64,000 nucleotides of DNA. It comes from Edolisoma coerulescens (Eukaryota > Chordata > Aves > Passeriformes > Campephagidae). The stretch lies in the NCBI GenBank assembly GCA_013397115.1, contig VWZW01005402.1:66036-130035 (forward strand). Direction: 5' to 3'. Below the pieces are notes generated by a model. That model had not been told where the DNA came from. It searched no databases and worked only from the letters and a program-made list of their open reading frames with translations. The position numbers and the translations under genes were made by a program. Shown piece after piece: positions 36,701 through 48,700 of this stretch. How positions within the stretch are numbered: position 1 is the first letter of the stretch; each line of letters starts with the position of its first letter.

Positions 36701-39700
36701 GGATGGCAGATGTGGGAGCACGGGGCAGGAGGAGCTGTGTCCTGGAGCTGGAGTGTGCAGGGCAGGTTGTCCTTGCCCTGCAGAGCCCCTGAGTGCAGGG
36801 CTGGGCCTGGGTGGCTCTGGGGAAGCATCTTCCAGGACTCAGCAGGAAACTGCTCCAGGAGGAGTCTGCTGGGCAAGCTGTTCTCTTGGGCTGGGTACCA
36901 CAAACTTCCTCCGAGTGCTGAGAACAGACTAGAAACCACCTGTGGGCATTTATTATCTTCTGACAGACCCTTGCTGTTCTGCCTCTGGACAAGGGAGCTG
37001 TGGTTTTTTTTTTCTCAGCAGATGTCCACCTTTGACCTAGATAGTTTTGACTTTTAAAAATAAATTGAGCAGAAGAAGAGCAAAGAGAAGCATCTGAACA
37101 GAGGAGCAGGAACATGCTGTGTCCATCCCCCTCGGGAAGGGGCTGGCTTTGCAGCAGGCAAGACATTTCCAGTGAAAGCTTGGGAATCCCTTTGGAGAAC
37201 TTGGGATAGGCATGGTCTAAGAGGGACAGCTGTGACTTAGAGAGGACTTGGTGGAGCACTCAGAGGGGAGTGTTTTCTTTCTCTTGAAGCAGTGTCACTG
37301 CTCACAGGGCTCTCTCTGACAGCATGGAGCCTGCCAGTGCCAGAGGTGTCAGAAAATGCACGGGGGGAAAGCTGGCCTGGAGGCCAATGTGCCAAGTGCC
37401 TGTGGAAAAAGTGACAGCAGGAGAGTTAATGAAAAGCAGAGACTGAGCGCTGGGAGCTGCTCAGCCAAGAAAATCTGCTCAGTCCAGGGTTTTCTCTGGT
37501 ATCCAGTAAAAACCTGTTACAATTTGGCTTCCCTCTCTGTTACCCCAGGGAAAGTGGTTGTAGTATAAATACCTGGACATGTGGCTTCTGCAGCACTTGC
37601 AAGGAAAGCAGGTGTTATTCCTGTGATGATTCCATGTCTTGGAGCCAGGAGCCCTGAGCTTCTTGTCCAGATTCCTGCTGGGAATGCAGGGGCTGCCTTG
37701 GGCTGCTTGCAGATGTGGTTTGTAAATCAGAGAACCTTAGAATGGTTTGGGTTGAAAAGGACCTTAAAGACCATCTCATTCCAAACCCCTGCCATGGACA
37801 GGGACACCTTCCACTTGAAGGTGGAATCTGGATGCTCCTGTGTTTTAAATCCAGGGGAAAATTTAAAGGTGTGAATGAAGCAAACTCTGTAACCACTGCA
37901 GAGCAGAGTTGGGAGCTCTGCAGCCAAACTCCTCTAGAAACAATTCCCTTGTTTTTGGCAGAATGGAGGCATCCTGCCTGGAACTGGCCCTGGAAGGAGA
38001 GCGCTTGTGCAAGGCTGGGGACTTCAAAGCTGGGGCAGCCTTCTTCGAAGCAGCAGTGCAGGTGGGGACAGAGGACCTGAAGACTCTCAGTGCCATCTAC
38101 AGCCAGCTGGGCAACGCCTATTTCTACCTAAAGGAGTATTCCAAGGCCCTGCTGTACCACAAACATGACCTTACCCTGGCCAGGTGAGTGTGTCAGCACT
38201 GCTTCGTCCTCATCGGACACAGCCTTGAGTGAGGGCAGGTTCTGTGGGGTCTGAACCCAGAAATCCACATCCCAAACTGGCCCTGGGGGTGATTGACCTG
38301 TGAGGAGCTCAGGACACACCGAGGATGGGTCAGCTGCCCTCAGAGCAGGGAGGTGGAGAGAAGGGATGTGGATGTGAGGAGGGTTCTTGGAGTAAGAGCA
38401 GGGCAGTGTCCACTTCTGTCCCCAGGCTCTCCCTGTAATGACCTGCAGTCATTAGAGCGGGTCTGAGACAGCAAACGGGGAACAAGGATCTGCCTTCAGA
38501 ATTGTGGGAGCCTGTGGGAAGCTCTCCAGCCACGTGTGTGTGCTGGGAAGCTGCAGCTTGAATCTGCCTCCAGCAGCTGGTGAGTAAAAGTCTCTGAGCT
38601 CTTTAACACCTTCGTCTTGTAGGACCATTGGGGACCGAATTGGGGAAGCCAAGGCAAGTGGCAACCTTGGGAATACACTGAAAATACTGGGGCAGTTTGA
38701 TGAAGCTGTGGTTTGCTGCCAGAGACACTTGGACATTTCTCGGGAGCAGGGAGACAAGGTAATGGTTCCAACAGGAAATATTTCCTGGCTTTAAAAATAA
38801 TCTGTCTGCAAGTCAGTAAACGTGGAATGGTGAAGGTGGGCTTTGGAAGGAGCTGCAGGGTGAAGCTCTCCCCTCTGGTGCCATCACATGTCTCGTGCTG
38901 CTGTGAGGGTGAAGATGGGAAAGGAGAATGTGGGCTTGTGGTTCTGCCCTTCTCTGCCCAGCCATGCAAAGGTCCACGCTGGGATGTGAAGTTTATACCT
39001 TGCTGTTGCCTGTTCTTCCTCCCTTTAGGTGGGTGAAGCCAGGGCACTCTATAACATAGGAAATGTTTACCATGCAAAGGGAAAGCACTTGTCCTGGAAC
39101 ACGGCCCAGGACCCGGGCTACCTGCCTCAGGAGGTCAAGGACACGCTGCAGAAAGCTTCAGAATATTATGAGTAAGTATCCAGGCGTGGCCAGCCCCTTC
39201 TCCTGCAGGGAACGGGGCCACTGAATGAGAATTTGCAGGTTGTAATAGATTAGGAATATTCCCCTGAGATGCCAAGTGATGTTGGCAAATTAATCTCAAA
39301 GAAGGTGAGAAAATGTCTTTTATAAAATTTGAGCTAAAATTCATCCTGGCATTGGCTTTGTAAAGCTCGCTGTGGTTTGGATTGTGATCGTGCAATGAAG
39401 TGGAACAGCCTGCTGCTCCCCCAAGCTGTGTTGGGAAGCTGAACTCTCAGCTCCTGCAGCCCTTGCTGCTCTCTGCTGGCCTCCCTGAGGATGGATCCCT
39501 GCGTGTCCCCATCCCTGTCACCCAAGGCAAAATCACTTTGAAGTCCTGGTTCTTCTCAAGGATCTGCTCTTTATCTTGCTTGTAGCATCCTTCCTTTTCC
39601 TAAATCATTTCAAAGATCCCTGTGATGTGCCTCATGGGAAGGTTGTCACCAGAATTTTGGGCTCATGTTTTTCTCCTCGTACTTCAGAGTTTTGCTTTTA

Positions 39701-42700
39701 TGAGGCAGTTTTTAAAATAGGCTTTTTAAGTGAAGAGAGTGATAAGATCTTATATCCCTCCCCTCATATCTGAGGATGTGGTAATGCCTATAAATAGCTC
39801 ACCGCCCTTTTTTCCAAGGAATGGTGCATGTAGCATAGCCAGGGGGTGAATTTCTGCCAGCGGTGAGTTCTCCACCACTCTCTGTGTGCTGTGTGTGTAA
39901 AGGGAGGAAAAAAGGTCAAGAAACACCAGGAAGCTCCCAGAGCAGAGCCCTGGCATGGCACTGTGGCTCTTGCCTCTCTCCCTGGAGCAGGGCAGGGAAA
40001 TCTTCCTGTGTCCCCCGTTCTGCAGTGAGGTGGCATTTCTGATTTAATGTGGGGTGTATCAGACCAGGTGTGATTCCTGCATGGAGCCTCCCACTGCCTG
40101 AGGGGACGGAGCAGCAGGACCTGCACCCCTGGTTTGGCACGAGCTCCCAGAGGTGTCACCAGCCTGTCACCTGTGCCCAGGTGCTTGGGAGGGAAATGCC
40201 TTCTCCAGGGCTGGCTCTCCTTCCTTCCTGTGCAGGTTTCCTCGCCGTGTCCCCTGCAGGGCTGTGGCTCATGGATGTTCTGCCCTGGTTTCTTTCAGGA
40301 GGAACCTGTCCCTGGTGAAGGAACTGGGGGACAGAGCTGCTCAGGGCCGTGCTTACGGCAACCTCGGCAACACCCAGTACTTACTGGGCAACTTCAGTGA
40401 GGCCATAGCCTTCCACAAGGAGGTAGGAGACACCTCTGCTCCCTTCCTGGGCCTGGGAGCAGCTTTCCTCCTTACCACAGCCCAGCAAGCACAGGGAGAT
40501 GTTTCCTCTAGCTGTTTTCCTCCCCGGGGTCTGCCCTGTTGTGCCAACTCACGCTGAACAAATCTTACTCCAGTCCCCACCAGCACCTCGTGAGCAGCTT
40601 GAGGGAAGGGCGCTGTTGGCTTGGAAACCAAAGGAGGTATCCAAGGGCAAATTGCAGCTGGGTCTAGCAAGGGGTTTTTTTCTGCTCTTAATTTGTCTCA
40701 GTCTAGATTTTAATAAATGCAAGCCATGAATTTAATTAAGCTGCTGTAAGAGCTGTTGATCGAGAATAAATGCTGCTTGTAGAACATAATAACTTTCTGC
40801 AAAGCTTTACAGGGAGGCGAGGTGACAAAGTCCCTGCCCCAATTCAAATGCAATTCACCCTCTGTTGCAGTGTGTGTAGCACTTCCCTTGCAGTGGAAGG
40901 TGCTCAGCACCCTGGAAATTCACTGCTCCTCTGCTTTTTAAGTACTGTGGGGACAGCACCGGGATGCAGCATCACTCCCCCTTTTCCAAGGGCCTTTCCT
41001 GGTGCAGAACTGCAGAAGAGGGAGAGGTTTCCTGACGGGCAGGAGCAGCACGGCCTCGCTGGGTGGGAGCTTGGCAGCCCTGCAGGTGATGCCCAGGGAA
41101 GCTGCCGTGGGGCAGGAAGGTGCCACCTGTGCTGACTGAGCTGTGTCTGCTGCAGCGCCTGGCCATCGCCAAGGAGTTTGGGGACAAGGCAGCCGAGCGC
41201 AGGGCCTACAGCAACCTGGGCAACGCCCACATCTTCCTGGGCAGGTTCGACATCTCCGCCGAGTACTACAAGTAAGTGCCAGGGGCTGCTCCCTGGGAAT
41301 CCCCAGCTGCCACAGCCGGTCCCTCCGCTGCAGGGGCTGTGCCGAGGGACCTGGGCTGGCAGGGCTGGCGTGGTGGGCGAGGCAGGGTGTTAGGGGTGTC
41401 AGCACAACGCGGGGCGCTCCAAGGGGTGACTTCCCTGTGGCCTGGCAGTGAGCAGGGCTCTTCGTTCCCTCCTGTTCCCTGCAGGAAAACGCTCCAGCTC
41501 TCCAGGCAGCTCAAAGACCAAGCAGTAGAGGCCCAGGCTTGCTACAGTCTGGGGAACACGTGCACGCTGCTTCAAGACTATGAGAAAGCCATCGAGTACC
41601 ACCTGAGGCACCTGGTGATAGCCCAGGAGCTGGGAGACAGGTGAGGGAGTGCCTCAGAGGAGGGTGCAGAGCACTGAGCCTTCTCTGCCTTGCTGTTCTC
41701 TCTTGCTGGGGTTAAGCACCAGTGATGTGTAGTCTTGAAATCTCTGGGCAGCCCATCCTCACTTCAGTCATGTGTCAAAACCACGACATGATTCACCTTT
41801 CTCCTGTCATTCAGACCTGGAGATTGTGCTCTCGGTGCTGTGGCTGTGTGGGCTGAGTGAGATTTCTAATGAGGGCTACTTAAGAAAATGCATCGTGTTC
41901 AGTGCTTTGCCAGGGGCTGCTGCTGTGTTATCCCAGGAGGGCCTCTTGAGAGCTCCCTTACATTCACAAAAGTTGTATTTTCCTTAAAAGCTGTGTGTTT
42001 AGGGCACACAAGATGTGCCACTTCCCCCTGTTGCTCTGGGTTAACACTGGAAACTTCCATGTGCAAACAAATGATGTTGCATAGAGAGCGTGGAGATGAT
42101 GTATTTTGTGTCTTGGTCTTGCTCCTCATTATTTAGGGGGCTTGGCCTTTTAATTTTTAAAAAAAATTTAATTTTTTTTTTGGGAGGTTGGTTCCTTTTT
42201 GCTGGATATTCTGATCCTGAGCTTTTTTGCAGCCAGCTCGTTCAGCTCTGTGCTGAGTTCCCTTGGAAGCTGGGTGTCCTCCACTAGATGGAGCAGGGAC
42301 ATCAGGATGGGAGAGCTGTGCCACCGCCCGGGCAGTCTCTGCTCGGAGCAGGCACAATCCCACCCAAGGGTGAATCATGCTGTGGGGGTGCAGGCCTGTG
42401 GGCTCCTGCATTTCTGGGAACACACCCTGTGAGCAGAAGGTATTGAACAGGGTGACAAGAAAAACGTTGAAATGCTGATCAACCCGCCCAAACCTCTGAA
42501 AAGGGAGTTGCAGTCATGCTGAACCTCCCCCTGCGCCCCCAGGTGCTTTTTTTATCCCTTCTCCCCCCACATCTGCTCGTTTGCAGAGCTGAGCAGGCTC
42601 TGGGGAGCAGGAGGCTCTGCCTGCTCCTGCAAACAGCTGCTGGAGCTGCAGGGGCACAGCCTGGGGGTCTGGGCTGCACAGGGCAGGCTCCACATTCCCC

Positions 42701-45700
42701 TGCTTTCCCTGGCTCCTGAAATCCAGCAGCAGAGCCTGGAGACCTCGTGGAAATCCATCCCTGTCCTGTGCTGGGTGCAGTTCCAGGCTGTGTGTGCGCC
42801 CTGGGGATGCAGTGCTGGGGCTCAGCTGGAGCTGTTGCCTGCCTGCAATGTTCTCTCCGTGCCATTTCCTCGCTGCTTTAGCTCTGGGCTGTTGGATGTT
42901 GCATTTCCTCCATGCAGCTCTGGAGAGGAGCCCTGGCTGTGTGAGGTGGAAGCTGGGCAGGAGCTCTGGCTTCTCCTCTGGGGCTGGTGCTCACCAGTGA
43001 AGCCAAACCATCCTGAAACTTTGCTCCATTGCCTAAATTTTGTCCCTGTGGGTGCAGTCCTGCTTCCCAGGCTGTTGTTCATCCCCAGCTCCTGCTGAGC
43101 TCGGTGTAAGAAGAGTTTAGGATGTCCAGCACACGTTGTTTTCCAGTGTAGAGCCTTTGTGGGGGTGGAAGCAGAGCAGGGAGCCCGGCTGGCAGTGCTC
43201 TCCAGAAGGCCCTGCCGGGCTTTGCCCAGCATTTCTGTGGTTTGACAGTTTCCTGTTCTGCAGGGTGGGAGAAGGAAGAGCCTGCTGGAGTCTCGGAAAT
43301 GCCTACATCTCCCTGGGGAGCCATGAACAGGCTTTGCACTTTGCAAGGAAACATCTTGAGATCTCCCAGGAGGTAAGAGAAGCTGCAAATCAGAGGGAAC
43401 CTGTGACCCCTGGTGAGAGCAAGACTATTTCATGCCAATGAGTTTATATTAATGCAGTTATCTTGCTGTCAGTGCTCTGGAAAGCCCTTCTCTGTGTGCT
43501 GTTTCAGTGGTGTCCTTAGGAACTGCAGAGCTTGGCTGGAAAACACTCCTGTGATGGGAGGCTCCCAGCCTTCCCCTTAATTACAGCAAATATCTGAGCT
43601 GTTCTTCGCTCTTGACCAATGTTCCTGGGTGAGAAAGGACCCTGGGGACTTGTCCACTCTGGCTGGGCAAGGTGTTGTGCACCCAGCAGGTGTGAAGGCA
43701 CTCAGGGGCCTCTTGTTCTGCAGTCTGTAAGATCCCACTCTGCTGAGCACGAGGACATTCCAGCTGAGCTGGACCTGCAGCGTCCCGATGCGAGGGATGC
43801 TGCCCCTGGATGCACACAGCCTGCAGCCACCCCCTTTGGGGTTTCACAGCTGGCCCTGCCCAGCTCTCTGCAGCTTTCCTGCCGTTTTCAGGTGGCTCAG
43901 AAGTGCAGAAAGCCAGAATTCTGTTGTTTGCTCTTTTCAGTGTGTTGAGGAAATCGGCCGTGGCCTCTTTAGTCTTCCCCAGATGAAGAAATTGCCCTCT
44001 TGAAGCACTAATTGAAATCACCATATGTAAGTGTGCTGGGTGTTCTCCTGCCTGTCTGTTAGGTTGGCTAAATCTCCGAGTAGGGCTGACACAGCAGCCT
44101 AATTACAGATTTAATTATACTGATCAGACAGACAGAAGAAATACTGTTCTTTGGCCCTGTACATTTTAGGACAGATTAACTTTCCCAGCTCTGCTCAGGC
44201 TGTGGCTGAGTCCTCAGAGCCAGATGTCAGCTGAGGGGCCATGGGAGGATGAGCACTGGTGGTCCTGGGGCCTTTGGGGGTGGAGGGGACCCACTCACCC
44301 AGCAGAGTGGGGTCTGTGTCATTCCGGGGTGCTGGCTGTGGCTCCAGCTGTGTCAGGAGTGGGTTCCCCATGGCAGGTGGCTGATGAAGTCCCCCCACAA
44401 TGAATTATGGAGCAGTGCAGAGACTGTGTGTTTTGACAAGCACCAGGATTTCACCCAGGAGAAACCTCCTGGAATTCAACCTTTTCACGCTGATGTTCAT
44501 AACTCACTTCCCATCACCTTCTTCCCAACAAAGATCTAATGGTGACATTTGAATCCAAATGAAACCTGCTCAGGGTGACCACACTGGAAGCTGCTCCAGG
44601 GTGATCAGAGGTTGCTCACAAAATTCCACTGGAATAAAGGACGTGTACCCAAAAACCTTGGAAGCTGCTCCAGCTCTAGAACACTGCTCTGGAGTGCTTT
44701 TGTCATCTCAGAGTGCAGCTGCTGGAGGCTGAGGGCAGAAAGCAGGGCTCTGCTGCGCTGTGCGTGGCAGGTCCTGCCCAGGATCGTTGTCCTGCCCTCG
44801 GTTCCTCGGTTGTTAATAGGGCTTTGGAGATGATCTGAAATGAGTGGAAGTCAGGGAAGCACTTAATAGAGCATCAAGGACTATAAGACCTAACCAGGAC
44901 ACAGTAATTTCTCTGGAGATGATGTCAACAGCAAATCTCCTGTAATTGGCAGGGGGATTTATGCCTGGTGATAAGCCCTTTGATCTGCCTCCCTTTACTG
45001 GCGCTTGGGGCTTTGTCATAAATAATGTGGGGATTTATGGGTTTGTTCCAGCACGGTTCGTGTTGCTGTCTGTGGCAGAGGACACAAAAGAGCTGTTGCC
45101 AGGCATTTAACAGGAGTCAGGCCTCTCCAGGGGAACAGCCAAGGTCTTCCTCTGTCACACAGGCTGCTCTTCCTCTGAAGATTAGAGGCTGTTTCTGGGT
45201 GACCTCTCTGTGTCTGCTGGGGATGTGCAGCCCAGCCCTTCTCTGGTTTGGTTAAACTTTGAGGAGGACCCAGCGTTGTGTCCTACAACTCCTCATTTTA
45301 AGCAGCAGGAGCTGTTGGACAGATCTCTTCCCCAACGTGTAACATCAGCTTCCTTGGCCTCGGGCCAGCGAGAGGTGGGAATTGGGTGAAATGTGGACTT
45401 TCAAAAGACTTTTTTGGAGCGTTGTGTGGGTAGATCACTAGGAACAACTTGAAGTTGTATGGCTGTGAGCCAGGAGAGAAGGGCTTTGGGGGCCCTGGTG
45501 TGACACTGCCCACGTGGCTGATGGCAGCGTGGCTGTCTGGTGCTCAGTAACTATGGAAATACTTGAGGAAGGGGGCTGGGAGTTCCAGGGCTCTCTGCCA
45601 AGCCGTGTGTGGCTACAGGACAGCCCAGACGTGCACGTTCAGGCTCGGTTCTGTGGCAGTGGGCGAGCTGAGCCCTCTCAGTTCCTTGCACTGAGCTGTG

Positions 45701-48700
45701 TTTGGAGGTGCAGCACGGCAAGCACGGCCCCTCTCCCAAATTCTCACTGGGGAGTAGCTCTGGAGAGCTGAGAGCTGGGCTTGCGTGGTCTCTCAAGTGT
45801 TTCCAAGCTCTCTTTTGGCTGTCTCTGTGTTTGATTTTGGGGTGGGGCTGGCAAACCCTTGGCTGGGGGCTGTTTGCTTGGAGCCCCCCGTGCCTTTACC
45901 CACTGCCCTGGTGGTTTTCCCGCTGCAGATCGGGGACAGGAGCGGGGAGCTGACGGCACAGGTGAACATGGCTCAGCTCAGGGCAGCCCTTGGCTTGGGC
46001 CCCGGCGACGAGGACGTGGGTGCAGCTCACCCCTACTCCGGCTACGAGGCACAAGGTGAGTTCCTGGGGTTTTGGGGGCATTGGGAGGTCTCGGGAATTA
46101 TGTGTTGTGGGGAGGGGGAGGCGTTTGCAAGTGGGCAGGAAATAGAAATGCCAGAGCAAGGTGAGGCTGTCGAATGCCTTCACCACAAAGGGGACTGGGA
46201 TGTGTTTGCTCTGCGCTTTCCATGAGCTGCAAAGGCAGGGAAGGATCCCCAAAAAAGGGCACAGAATGAGTTAATGGAATTAATCTGCTTTGGGAATAAA
46301 ATTCCATGTGCCATGCAGCAAACCAGCTTTTGTATCTTTTAAAGCTCTGCAGGGTCCTTTTCACTGATTTGACTGATTTGGCTTTCAGGAGTGACTGGCA
46401 GGGATTTTTGGCTGCTCTTGCTCTGATTAGCACCCAGGGCATGGGCTGGAGGCAGGTTGGGACCATCAGCATGCACTGGGTGACATCTCCCCCTTGGAGC
46501 ACCTCACCTGCAGCCGTGCTGAGCATAGAAACAAGGTGTGGCAAGGCTTGGTCACAGCAGCCAGAGTGGCTTTACTGGGCCCTGGGTCACTCTGCCTCTG
46601 CTGCCAGGAGCAGGGGAGCACAGATGGGTCACCACAGTGTGTCCCCAGCTCAGGGACCGCCTGCCTGTCCTGGAGCTGCCCACTGCAGGCACGGGTGGGT
46701 GCCTGGCATGGGCACTCCCAGCTGGCAGCTCCGTGCTGGGGCAGACTTATTAATTCACACAGACTGCATCCCAGGAGGTGTCCACTGATTAAATATGACC
46801 TTGTTGGCACAGGCACGTTCCCCAGGAAGCGTGTTCCCTTTCCTGCTGGTAGCACTGACGTGGAGGGGACGATTTGGGGCTGAGGCATCGTGCCCTGGGA
46901 GGGGAAGGAGAGGCTGGCTGTGGGTGTGTGCTCTCGTATTGATCTCCCAGGCATAACCTGCTACATCAGTGCCAGAGCTTTTCCTGGGAAATGGAATTGT
47001 GGTGAGGGAGCCAGCCTGTCCTGCCATGCCCCACTGGAGCTGCAGCGGAGCTGAGCTGTTGCCTCAAAGGCCACGGGGGCCACAACAGCTTCCCCAGGCT
47101 CCCTGTGCACGTCATCTCCCCTTAGTAACTCCTGCAAAACTCATCCCTGGCATCTCCTCAGGGGCTTCCTTTTGGCAAGTGACTTTTTTGTGGAAGAGGA
47201 AGAGGAAAGGAACCTCAACGTTGGTGCTGTTTCTGGGTTGGAGGGAAGTGTGGATGTGGCCCACGGGCTGCTCCCTGCCCTCTGGAGATCCAGATGTGCT
47301 GTGTTGACATCTGGAGCCAGTAGCGATGTTTCTGTCGTCTGAGAGAGGCAGAGCCGTGCAGGTCTGTGTGTGTGTGATCACTGGAGGCTGGGAAAGGGCT
47401 GAGCAGCTGCAGTTGGAGTTCTGGAGGCTGCAGTGACCTCGTTAATCCGCGGTGTCCTCGCTCGCGTTCCCAAGGCTGGGGCTGTTTGTCGAGAGAAGGA
47501 CAAAGCGTTCTGGGGAGGAGCCACCAGCAAACGACTGGGATTTGCAGTGTGGGGAGGGAAGGATCTTGGAGAGCAGGATTTCCCCTCTCCAGCTCCTGGG
47601 AATCTGCTGGGGAGGTAAAAATCAGCTCGGTGTTGGTGGGCTGGGGCCACAGGAAGGGAGTGTGAGATCACAGCTGGCTGCAGCTCAGGTGGGGAAGGTG
47701 CTGGCCCTGGCACAGGGAGCTGTGTCTGACTCCTTGATTTCTCCTTAGCTTTTATCCCAGCTTCAGCTCTCTTATTCCGAACTTCAGTGGAGGATGAGAG
47801 GCCACCGATGTGTCTGTGAGGCCTTGAGGGAAGGGAGATGTATTTAATGACTGCCAGAAATTTTGGTACCCTCCTGTGCACCTATTAAATGATTAGAAGA
47901 GCATAATTATTTATATTATTAATAGCAGCAATTTACAGCCGGAGGAACATCTGTTTCTGTAATAGGAAGCAGGTGAGAGAGTTGAGATTCAAGTTGGCTT
48001 CTGAACCAGCCGTGCCTTTTGATGTTGACAAATCTCGTGGTGAGGAGAGCTTCCCATTTCTTTTTTTCCCATTCAGGTTCTTTTCCCTGGTTAAGGTTAC
48101 AAAATGGCTGCATGTTCCTAAGGATGCTAAAATCCTCTGATAAGGCAGATGTGATAAAACACATCAGTTTCATCAAGCAGGTACAAAAAAGCTTCAGAGC
48201 AAAGGCTGAGCCACATTTTCACTGTGATGTCCTTCACAGGTTACTTCTGCTTTTAGGGCTTGGGCATTGCCCTTCACCGGGGTCTGGGGGTGGAAGGAGT
48301 GCCTGATGTTTTCCTCTGCTGTTCTGGCTCCCCTTGCTGAGCTCTTCGTGATTTTAATTAATATTCTGAGGATATTTGGATGTCAGAAGACAAAGCTGGA
48401 GGCCGGGGAAGCGGGGCAGTGCTGCAGAAGTCTTGTGAAAGCAGCGACCTTGTTGAGAAACGCAAACACAGAGAGCTTAAAGCAACAAACTGAAGGAAGC
48501 TGGAGAGTAGCTGGAATATGAAGTAAATAAACAGGGGCTGGGTTTGTTTCTCCAAACAACCAAAAATGTGGCCCTGAATAAGTCTCGTTCTCTTTCAGAC
48601 ACTGCAAGCTAAGAGTTGAGTACTGGTAGGCTTTGCCTGTGGAGAGAAGGACAGGACTTCTCTGTGGCTCCACGGGGTTGTTTTTAGGGGTGAAGGCAAC

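Larger units (their letters stand above)
15751..37961 (+). other. GPSM1: GPSM1 intron 1 (about 22 kb)
   Basis: The interval joins the broken exon 1 to exon 2. Its donor is lost at 15750; its acceptor is the pyrimidine-rich TTCCCTTGTTTTTGGCAG ending at 37961. Listed separately are a TTTC microsatellite, a TG run, MIR/L2-like relics, CR1 tails and an AT-rich candidate element. The long remaining stretches (16081-23680, 23801-29560, 30311-33660, 33713-37723) hold no gene I recognise. Several long open frames occur, the longest being 354 codons on the minus strand at 25911-26975. None shows a known domain, and I treat them as chance. Confidence 0.75.

Noticed and set aside
37909..38187. Start of GPSM1 at the ATG at 37909
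   Set aside because: The 18 codons before MEASC lie upstream of a clear splice acceptor, do not match GPSM1, and exon 1 with a matching N-terminus exists at 15702.
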